A stretch of 64,000 bases of DNA from Cordylochernes scorpioides (lineage: Eukaryota; Arthropoda; Arachnida; Pseudoscorpiones; Chernetidae): positions 23,394,116 through 23,458,115 of the forward strand of contig CP092879.1 in NCBI GenBank assembly GCA_030710605.1, written 5' to 3'. Position 1 is the first letter of the stretch. Every line of letters starts with the position of its first letter. The translations under genes and the position numbers were made by a program. This document shows, in pieces, positions 22,147 to 30,622 of this stretch. The notes under the pieces were generated by a model. That model ran no database searches. It saw only the letters and a list, made by a program, of their open reading frames with translations, and was not told the origin of the DNA.

Positions 22147-23805
22147 TATATACTAAAAGCCGATTTAAATGTTTTCAAGAAAATTTGCCGAAACCCTTTT
22201 TTTATAAATCAAGAAAACCTAATTAGCTACATTTTTCGGGTTGCTAAACGGACAAGAGTTACTGTTAACAGAAAACAACAAATGTAGGCCTAACTTAACA
22301 CGTGTAGGTAAATGCAATTAAAACAAAGCGTTAGAGAGAAAAAGATAAGAGAGATACATTTCTCCATATAATTACATGAAAGGAAAAACTTAATGCTTAT
22401 ATTGAATAGATTGCAAAGCTGAAGCGGGAGGGACTCAAGGAAGTAAGGAGAGATGATTACTCATGTAAACAAGCTCAACGTACACTATGATAGAGTTGTA
22501 TTCCCATACCTAACTGCACAGTTATATGCAGAGAATATATTCTTAATTATATGAGTATACATAAATATATATTTATATTTCAAATATAGGCATATATATT
22601 GGGCCAAAATATTTTATTTTTAAAAATACAATATTTGAGAAAAGCAAAGAACTTCACGTTTTTCATATATATAAACACGCGATTCATGTGTGAAAGTAAA
22701 TAAAATTTTCAATGTTGTTGATTCCTCTTTTATATCTATATATCATATATGTATATATATATTTGTGGTCACACAATATCTTGAATAAGAGTTAGTTTGG
22801 TAAAGTTTTAATCAAATTAAGTCTGTTAAACTTATCACTACAAATGACAAAATTCTAAAGCCTTTATATATTAATAAAGGTTCGCATTATATTCGTTATT
22901 GAGAAATTGGTTTTCTTGTTAGTTAAGTGTAAAAAGTAATTTAAAAATCGCCAGCTTACATATATTTATACAAATTGAACAATGGATTTCACTATATTAA
23001 CAAATTCTGTTTGGATAAGCGTAAATTAGTCTTGGGTTTATATTAAATACTTGAATTCAATTCAATAATGAAAATTTACAAATAAATAACTCTCCCAGAA
23101 GTAAACAAATAATATTGCCAGAAGGATATTGTTCTACATCACAGAATGATATCAAAATATTTAATATTTATTTAATTAAATTTTCCGAAAATTAAATAAA
23201 TTCAATTATTTCAAATATAAACTTATTACACTTCAATGATTAAAAAATGATAAGTTTGATTATAAAATCTAGATATTAGAAACCATTGTTTGAACATTAG
23301 GAATTTATTTAATTTAGATTAGAATAGAGAATTTAAAAACAAAATTTTGTGATATGAGATACGATTATTATATTATTTTATATGAAAACACACGAAATAT
23401 TATTTTCAGATATATTAGCATTAGATTTCTAATCTATATATATATATATTATATTATCTAAAAACTCAAATATTTCTATATTTTAAATATATATATTTTA
23501 TTTTTATTCAATGATAATTTTACTTTTGTTAGCATCGTTTTTAGAATGACTTTCAGTTTTGTTGTAAATATGCATAGTTAGCATATTTATCTTTTTGAAT
23601 CACTAATATAGGATTAACTTTATAAATTCTATATAATGTGAAAATAACTAATGTGTATTATTTCCTCAAGTAATTGAAAATAAAAGCTACTTGACGGTAA
23701 ATAATTATCTTTTTTTATCACGACTGCACCTCAACCCTTTATCTTATCGATCCTTTGTCTTATCAATCCTTTATCTAAAAACAAACAAATTATTCATAAC
23801 ATATA
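22147..23805. other. Long AT-rich stretch
   Basis: About 1.65 kb of very A/T-rich DNA with TA runs. Bases 22175-22230 weakly resemble the dispersed repeat at 25607 (ATAAATCAAGAAAACC), and 22588-22650 weakly resembles the GCATATATTGG hairpin family. No gene was recognised. Confidence 0.5.
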
Positions 23806-24447
23806 TATATATTTAAAAAAGATGCATATATTGGATTTCTAATTATTTTATTGTTCCAATATTTCGAGGGGCAACTCGCCTCTCTTTATCGAGGATGTTT
23901 GTGTTTTTCACTAGAACATGCGCGCACGCGTACACCACTCTCGTTCTACAAGGCCAATGAAAGAATTGTTTCTTCGATTTAACTATTGTATTTAGTATAT
24001 ATACAGCAAATAATTATATTTAATATTATAGATTATTATTTTATCTATGAAAGATAGAGAGATTTATATACGACAGTGTAATTGTAAATAATTGTGTGTA
24101 TACATATTAATTCTAAATTTCAAAATTTTTTATTAATTTAGAATTAATATGTATAGACACAATTATTTACAATTACACTGTCGTATATAAATCTCTCTAT
24201 CTTTCATAGATAAAATAATAATCTATAATATTAAATATAATTATTTGCTGTATATATACTAAATACAATAGTTAAATCAAAGATACAATTCTTTCATTGG
24301 CCTTGTAGAACGAGAGTGGTGTACGCGTGCGCGCATGTTCTAGTGAAAAACACAAACATACTCGTTAAAGAGAGGCGAGTTGCCCCTCGAAATATTGGAA
24401 CAATAAAATAATTAGAAATCCAATATATGCATCTTTTTTAAATATAA
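23806..24447. repeat. 640-bp fold-back with about 310-bp arms
   Basis: Arm 23806-24120 pairs with 24135-24447 around a 15-base A/T spacer. Arms include GATGCATATATTGGATTTC, TCGAGGGGCAACTCGCC, CATGCGCGCACGCGTACACC and GGCCAATGAAAGAATTG. The few arm mismatches include CGAGGATG against CATACTCG. It is a large MITE or fold-back with no coding frame. A single-arm relative is at 1690-2020. Confidence 0.92.
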
Positions 24448-24486
24448 TTTTAATTATAGATTGCCAAATCTTAAAATATATATATA

Positions 24487-25291
24487 TGGTAATTTGAACC
24501 AACAACCAATACTGTGTATATAACTTATAATAAGATTGTCATGTTGTATATAGAAACACATCTATAAATAATTATGCGCATGATTAATCTGTGTCATTGC
24601 ATCGCCATATGTAATGTAATTTGTACAAAGTGGATAAATAAATAAAATCTGTAATAGATTTAAGAGTTGAGCTAAAGCAGAGATCGAGCATAGTATTGCC
24701 AAAACAACAAAGTCTAAAGATGGAAGTCATAAATCAGGTCGATTTACAATTCCCACAAACAAGGCCACCCACACTGTCACATGTGGTGGAATGCAGAGAC
24801 CCCTCTCACACCTGGACAGGTAAAGGCGCCCTTTCTCAAACGCCCCTGTCAATAAGGTCCCCCCCCCCCCGTCTTTTAACCTATAAATACATCACCTTAA
24901 AGTCTCTTGACAGTACAGTTCAGTTTAGTTGAGTTTAGTTCACCCTTAGCGTCAGCTCACGTCGGTCGTACCTGAGTTCCATCCCATCCATCATGTAGAC
25001 GAGTAAGAAATCTTCTAGCTCTCCATATTTCGCTCCTAGCTCAATTTTTATCTGTTACGGAACTTTCTTAGTGCAACTGTGTCTTCGTTTTTTGTGTGGA
25101 TATCCCCAGCTTTCCACTCTGCCTCGACCACGACTGCCTGTATTTTGTGAGAACTTTTAAAGGTCTTCCAAGGTGCAGAGAGGTACTGGAAAACTCTACA
25201 TCCTGACTGTTCCTCTCGATCAACACAGTACAACAAGAGCTACCAGGACTTCAACATCATTTCAGTAGTCGACAGGATGTCAATCATTTCA
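24487..25291 (+). mobile_element. Solo LTR (805 bp)
   Basis: It begins TGGTAATTTG and ends CATTTCA with TATATA directly before (24481-24486) and after (25292-25297), a possible target duplication in TA-rich DNA. A second copy, inverted, lies at 2649-3372. Inside are AATAAATAAAATC (about 24640), a TATA box CTATAAATAC (about 24880) and initiator-like CAGTTCAGTT downstream. A run of ten C bases is at about 24861. No internal retroelement sequence adjoins it, so recombination between LTRs is the likely origin. Confidence 0.65.
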
Positions 25292-25307
25292 TATATATAT
25301 GTCGTAT

Positions 25308-25606
25308 TTTATATGTTGTTATGTTGTATATAAATTCAAACTCATATGTAACTACAAAATGGCCTCAATAAAACAGATACCCGGGAGAGAAAGGGAAGGT
25401 GAGCCGGGAAGGATAGTATAAGCAAGAGAGATTTATAGTCATGGCAGTCCCTGATTGGACGTCCTCCCCTCTGACGTCACAATTAGGATATAAGCTGGGG
25501 CTGAACCCAGACAGGGAGGTCCAGACAAGAAGACCCAGATGAGGAGGTACCCAGACAGACACATCAAGAAATTAGTCGTGTAGTCCAGAGCGGTCCCAGT
25601 CTCACA
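25308..25606 (+). promoter_or_regulatory. LTR-like promoter segment with CRE and TATA
   Basis: Between the solo LTR and the dispersed repeat lies a segment starting TGTTGTTATG and ending GTCTCACA. It has an inverted CCAAT (GATTGG, about 25453), a palindromic CRE TGACGTCA (25472-25479) and TATAAG (25489-25494), in promoter order. AATAAA occurs upstream at 25369. TG...CA ends fit a small solo LTR, but only one copy (plus its tandem duplicate) is in view, so the boundaries are unproven. Confidence 0.4.
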
Positions 25607-25777
25607 TGGCAGAACGCCATCTAGTGGAACAGAAATCAAATAAACGTTGATTTAGCCCGTTCCTTGAAATTTGGTCAACCCATTTTTTTTTTTTATAAAT
25701 CAAGAAAAGCCATCCACGAACGAGATTCAGGCTGTTGACCCTCGTCAGCGTGAAGCAGGCTGTACCACTGTGACCAA
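25607..25777 (+). repeat. Dispersed SINE-sized repeat, copy B
   Basis: It aligns with the reverse complement of 8120-8285 and with 11985-12066. It has a long T run in the middle and ends near GTACCACTGTGACCAAG. No pol III boxes were convincing. Confidence 0.6.
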
Positions 25778-26024
25778 GATTCCCATCCATGAACACTTTT
25801 ATTTTTCCGTTTACCATTACTCTTCACAATTCATCCTTTCATACGTCATCTCTAAGGATAGAAATAGTCGTTATTTCTCCTTAAAATAAATTACGATTTT
25901 TCGTTCAAAAGAAACCTTTGCGGTAAAACTTCTCAAATGTCTTTATACAATCATAAGCCGCATTGTATTGTATTATGAATTACAAACTGTTCAAGAGTTA
26001 GTGAAATATATAAACCTATTAACG

Positions 26025-28050
26025 ATCATACAGAGATTCCAGAGACAGCGGAATCACATATTCTGATGACATTCATACAGAGATTCAATTGACAGGGGAA
26101 TGCACATATTTTATAGAAATTCATACAGAAGTTCTGGGGGTAAGGAATTACACATATCTTATTGGTTTACATGCCGATGTCCCAGAGCCGGGGATATGAA
26201 CAAATAGTTTAGGCGATAATCATTCAAAGGTTTTAGAGACCATAAAACTCATATTGACAAGCTAGTGAGTGTTCAACGGGTGAAATGGAATAAATTTATA
26301 TATTGACATTGATGCATTGTGCCCAGAGATATGGGAATGTACATTTTTTTATAGTAAAATATACAAATGTTTTACAGAGAGACAGGTGAACATATTTTAT
26401 TGGAAATTTAACAGATATTTCAGAGACACGGGAATGCTCATTTTTATTGCAAATTGTACGATAGTTCCGGTAATGAAAATATTTTTTTGAAAATTATAGC
26501 GAAATAACAAAGACAGAGAAATACACATAGTTAATTAGAAATTATACAAAACACCTTGAACAGGGAAATACCATTACTTTATTGACAATAATAGAGATCA
26601 AAAATAGTTCAAAAGTGAGATTTTATTGAATTCAGGTGTGTATATTAAGAAAAAGAGCATTTTATGATTGGGCAACTAAAAGTTCCTTATGTCTTGCGCA
26701 ATCTGTCGGAATAAATATCAACTAATCGTTGATTTTATCATTTCAGAATTTTCCAAATGCTTTTTCTTGATTAATCAAGAAAATCTAAAGAACAAAAAAG
26801 TCAACAGCCTGAAAAACGTACATTGTTATATTTTTAATTAATCAAGAAAGGGTGTATGAGTTAATTCTGATTAAATATCAATAATTAGTTGTGATATTTA
26901 TTCTAATTGAGGGGGCAAGCTATCAGAAAATTTAGTTGCACGATCAGAAGATGCATTTTTTAAATCATAGATATGTTTCAGAGAAAGCTCAAAACACATA
27001 TTTCCTTGACAATCTTCCAGAAATTAAGGATTAATCATATATAAATCTCCGATAATAAGTTTTACTTATTGCAATATTAACGAGTTCACAAGTTTTCGGG
27101 TTTTGAACGACCCTTCTACAGGTAAATATTTTTTATAAAAGGAAAATATGCTATATTGTAGTTGTTTATATACATTACTATGAAAATTCGAAATTGTTTT
27201 AGACGCGTAAGATTATTTTTGAAATTAAACAATTTCTACTGCCCCCTTACTGTATTCATTTTTCCATTCCAATAAGGGCAGTAGAAATTGTTTAATTTCA
27301 AAAAGAATCTTATGCGTCTAAAATAGTTTCGAATTTTCATAACAGATGGCGCGCTAGTGCATCATAATATACAATACTATATTTATATATTTTACAGGAT
27401 AAACAAATTTTGACATTTGTACAGCGGTTCTAGAGATAGCAGAACACACATTTGATTATAATAATACAGCGGTTCCTAAGAGATAAGGAGAGAGAGAGAA
27501 ATGCAAATATTTTATTCACAATCATATTGATATTTATGAGACAGGAGAATACATAAATATTTTATGGACCATTATAAACGGATTACAGAGATAGGGAAAC
27601 TCATATTTTTCACGATCATAGAGTTTCAAAGTAATTGCTTGGAAATATTTATTAAAATTTAAACCTAGGTTTGAGGGATGTGGTAATACAGATAATTTAT
27701 AGAAATTATTCAATAGCTCCAGAGACAGGGGAATACCCATATTTTGTCAGAAATCATACCAAAGATCCTTATATAGGCGAATATACACATCATATATTAA
27801 ACTTATTCAGTGATTCCAGAGAAAGGTGAATAAATATATTTTATTGCAATTTATAAAATAGTTCTAGAGTCAGAAAATATACATAATTTATTAGAAATTA
27901 TGCAACAGTTCCGAACACAAGGGGTTTGATAAGTTTAATTGGAAGTATGCAATAAGTTTCCGAGACAGGGGAATAAAATTCCAATTGACAATTATACAGA
28001 AGTTTCAAAGACAGTGAAGAGAATACATTTATTTAAAAAAATGAATGAAT
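26025..28050. repeat. Degenerate satellite, units of about 50-60 bp
   Basis: Variants of ATACAGAGATTCCAGAGACAG followed by GGGAATACACATATTTTATTG recur throughout, spaced about 48-60 bases apart and strongly diverged. Further units flank the later insertions (28555-28604, 29051-29158, 35511-35700), showing that one original array has been split by nested insertions. No coding frame belongs to it. Confidence 0.8.
27180..27341. repeat. Hairpin element inside the satellite, 65-bp arms
   Basis: Left arm 27180-27244 (ATGAAAATTCGAAATTG ... TTCTACTGCCC) pairs with 27277-27341. It is followed by AGATGGCGCGCTAGTGC, close to the GATGGCGCGTTATTGC end of the 14824-16045 family, and contains the same CTTCTACTG...CTTACTG core. 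It is probably a short relative of that family. Confidence 0.75.
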
Positions 28051-28253
28051 GTATCACTCTGTCTTGGGAACTCTTTAGGATTTTCAAGAAAAATAATTTA
28101 CCCACCTGTCATTAGAACCGTAGTAAGATTGTAAATAAAAGACAGTGGAGAGAATACATGTCTTTTATTTACAATCTTACTACGGTTCTAAGAACAGGTG
28201 AGTAAATTATTTTTATTGGAATTCCTAAAGAGTTCCCAAGACAGATTGATACA
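28050..28253. repeat. Inverted satellite units forming a 204-bp fold-back
   Basis: Bases 28050-28144 (ATCACTCTGTCTTGGGAACT, ending AAATAAAAGACA) pair with 28159-28253 (TGTCTTTTATTTACAATC, ending AGATTGATACA). The 14-base loop is AGTGGAGAGAATACA-like. The arms look like satellite units, so this probably arose by inversion within the array. Confidence 0.75.
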
Positions 28254-28424
28254 TTAATTAATATTTTTGATAAAATGATACATATTAATTGATTTAAATC
28301 TCTTGTATATTATCAAACAAATATCACAGGTTTCTCAAACGCGCGCGTAATGTTAATTGACAAACATATAATATAATTAACATATGTTAAAAACATATCT
28401 TGTAGAAGAGCAGAGATGCCCGAA

Positions 28425-28485
28425 AGCTCGATATTACGTTCAATAAAGATAAAAGAAACTCATCTCCAGGGACCTGCGACATTTG
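28425..28485 (+). repeat. Partial end of the CCGAAAGCT...AATAAAG family
   Basis: GATGCCCGAAAGCTCG then TTCAATAAAGATAAAAGAA and ACTCATCTCC match the end of the 20488-20857 arm (GTCCGAAAGCTTG, CTCAATAAAGAAACTCACC). Only this terminal piece is present. Confidence 0.55.
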
Positions 28486-28604
28486 TTTGAAAATGAGTTT
28501 TACTGTAAAAATTGTACTTCATATGTTTTGTCATCTACAATTGTATATATCGAGAGGTTCCAAAATGAAAGGAGGAATATGCATATTTCATTAGCAATCA
28601 TGTA

Positions 28605-29050
28605 TGTCACAGGGATTTATTGGAATCAAGCCTTGAGGGCGTACTTCCTCTTGGGGTAACGGCACATCTTCACAAGGGTCTTCCTGGTCTTCTTAGACAG
28701 CTCGTTGGGTGTGAGTGCACGGCGCATGGCGCGGGTCTTCTTGGGTCGCAGGTCGGTGGGGAGGTGCTTCTTGGTGCTGTGGTACTTGCGCAGGTTTTCC
28801 TTCTGGTTCTGGTTCATTACCGTCATCACACGGGCAATGGACTTGCGGATGGTGGAGATTTTGGAAAGCTTTGAGGCAGCACCACCAGTGACTTTAGCCG
28901 CAGACAGGGTGGAGAGCTCATTCTTCAGTTCATCAAGCTGCTTCACCAGGTCATCACGCTTCTTGGTGCGGAGTTCCTTGGCCTTGACTTTGGTCATTTT
29001 GACGAAATTTTATTATAGGTTAGAAAAACTAAATTTACGGGAACACGCCA
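28605..29050 (-). mobile_element. Retroposed RPL35 mRNA copy (whole insertion)
   Basis: The 446-bp insert interrupts the satellite and is flanked by a 12-bp direct repeat AGCAATCATGTA (28593-28604 and 29051-29062). Removing the insert and one repeat restores continuous satellite sequence. The insert equals a short spliced mRNA: about 53 bases of 5' UTR with a pyrimidine tract (TTTTTCT), the full reading frame, then 21 bases containing AATAAA. Known LINE-type retroposition explains an intronless copy with a target duplication. A poly(A) tract is not visible at the 3' end, which is unusual. Confidence 0.85.
28626..28997 (-). CDS. RPL35: Ribosomal protein L35 (uL29 family), intronless copy 1
   Basis: The 123-residue frame is full length for metazoan RPL35, a protein of the 60S subunit near the exit tunnel. 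Family features are clear: N-terminal [10 protein letters not shown], the helical hairpin [13 protein letters not shown], the [13 protein letters not shown] block, [20 protein letters not shown], and the basic C-terminus [14 protein letters not shown]. The start is the only Met before the conserved VKAKELR and is preceded by a short leader. There are no introns, whereas animal RPL35 genes usually have them, and a 12-bp target duplication surrounds the unit, so it is a retrocopy. The frame is intact, so it is either very young or expressed. The frame on the opposite strand (28705-29079) is a shadow. Confidence 0.95.
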   Translation of the reverse strand: MTKVKAKELRTKKRDDLVKQLDELKNELSTLSAAKVTGGAASKLSKISTIRKSIARVMTVMNQNQKENLRKYHSTKKHLPTDLRPKKTRAMRRALTPNELSKKTRKTLVKMCRYPKRKYALKA

Positions 29051-29158
29051 AGCAATCATGTAGAGGCTCATGGGAATAAACATATTTTAATGGCAATCAC
29101 AAGGGGATCCCAGAGACGGAGAAATTACACATATTTGTTTACATATTAAATATATACA

Positions 29159-30115
29159 TGTCATAATTTGTATATAATTGTATGCACCCCCGACCCACTA
29201 TGTATGTACCATGTATGATTTTCAAAGATTTAATAAAGAATAAGGTAACTGGAGGAAAGCAAGTAGCAATAAGACATAGGAAGTAGGCCTAAAGCTGGCA
29301 CGACTATTCTTGGCACCCCCGTCAATATTGCAGGGGCAAAGACCGGACGTATCTAGTGACCGCAGAAGTTATATTAGGCGAGAAACACTCGATACTTCCT
29401 GGCAAAGCAGGACGCATCTGGTGACCAGAAGTTATAAAAGTAGAGAGACACCCCATACTTCCGACCCAAGACCGGACGTATTTGATAACGCGGAAGTAAA
29501 TAGGTTCGAAATAACACCCGACACTCCATGACAAGATCGGCGGTATCTTCCATCAAAGCAGCCGCCGGTCCAATTAGAAAGTACCCACTAAGTAGGTCAA
29601 CCAATAGGAAAAGATCATGTGACATCTCTCGACCAATCAAAAAGAAACTGAGTCTTGGTGTTAAATCGAAAAGCAAGAATGGGCAGTTGTTCACTCGTTC
29701 TCGCCGAGTTCGGACCTAGTAGTGTTTTGGCTCCCATCTGAACAACATCTACAGTTCTTCATTCACTCCCACCGAGTTCAGACCCAGTCATCGACTCGAC
29801 CCCACCAAGGTAATGTCTGCTCACTAGAGACCTCTCTCTCCGCTCATTTCATCTAAATCCAATCATCGCCATGTGATCAACTAATTAATCATCAAAAACC
29901 GCTCTGCCTTTCTCAAAAGCTTTCTTTCCTCCAACCCGTTGCCTTATATTTTCAACCATCAAGTGTCCCGGCTTATTTCCCCTGTGTGTAATCCTTTCAC
30001 TCAGCCACCACGACTGCATCATCCACCACGACTGCATCATTCACCACGACTGCGTCACCACTTCAACAACCTTCAACACCAAGAGTAAGGTTTCCCAACA
30101 TAGTAGAATACCACA
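29159..30115 (+). repeat. 5' LTR, copy 1
   Basis: AATAAA occurs early (29230-29235) and a TATA box (TATAAAA, 29433-29439) about 200 bases later. Between 29341 and 29532 three degenerate tandem repeats of about 64 bp (each with GGACGTATC or GGACGCATC and a GAAGT block) surround the TATA, as enhancer repeats do. Further down are two copies of CCGAGTTC(A/G)GACC(C/T)AGT, a GGTAATG splice-donor-like site at 29810, and three 18-bp repeats (ACCACGACTGCATCATCC type) at about 30007-30060. Confidence 0.93.
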
Positions 30116-30142
30116 GCTATTCCTAAAGTCGACAGGATAAAG

Positions 30143-30622
30143 ATGGAAATTAGCCCAGGCGCCAGCAAAACAAAAGGCAATGACAAACCGAGAGAGAAGA
30201 AACTGGCAACGAGCGGAAAGAAACTGACAACGAACGAAGCGACAAGACATACCCTGGCGACGGTAATTTTAGAACTGACCGCCGCGCTACAAGGGGCAAG
30301 ATCCACGCAAGGTGAGACGGAGTTCCGGAGCGCCACCCCCGGGGCAACCGACGCCCGCGCCGCCGGTACGTGTCCGAACAACCTGACGCCCACCGAGGAG
30401 TCGCCACCCGCCATGCCGTACCCGTGCACCCGGAAGCAACCCACGCGAACCGGGATAGTGCAAATAGTCCGAAAACGGTCCACTCGAATGGAAGCAGTAC
30501 AAATGGCTAGATTTCCCTTTCAATTGCGCGGACAGTGCAAACGGTCCCGATCCGGCCCAACAGATATTCCAAGCCAGCCACCCCAAGCCGGAGACGCCAC
30601 AGTGGAGACCTTTCGAGACTGA
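30143..30622 (+). CDS. Short gag-like frame of the LTR element, copy 1
   Basis: A 159-residue frame begins 28 bases after the 5' LTR at the first ATG (AAGATGGAA). The product is basic and low-complexity (MEISPGASKTKGNDKPREKK; later RKRSTRMEAV). It has no CCHC zinc knuckle, no major homology region and is far shorter than a normal Gypsy Gag (about 300-450 residues), so it is probably a Gag remnant. Its last 50 codons overlap the pol frame, which lies in the +1 frame, and it stops at TGA 30620-30622. Position is the main reason to call it gag; the sequence alone is not diagnostic. Confidence 0.5.
   Translation: MEISPGASKTKGNDKPREKKLATSGKKLTTNEATRHTLATVILELTAALQGARSTQGETEFRSATPGATDARAAGTCPNNLTPTEESPPAMPYPCTRKQPTRTGIVQIVRKRSTRMEAVQMARFPFQLRGQCKRSRSGPTDIPSQPPQAGDATVETFRD

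Noticed and set aside
28705..29079. 124-codon plus-strand frame over RPL35
   Set aside because: It is antisense to the well-conserved RPL35 frame; the conserved protein is on the minus strand. The same holds for 52207-52581.
29310..29719. Short frames on both strands inside the LTRs (repeated at 34706, 52813 and 58208)
   Set aside because: They lie in LTR promoter repeats, show no domain, and recur only because LTRs recur.
30116..30140. tRNA primer-binding site directly after the 5' LTR
   Set aside because: The sequence GCTATTCCTAAAGTCGACAG has no TGG start. Partial similarity of GACAGGA to a T-arm complement is too short to claim.
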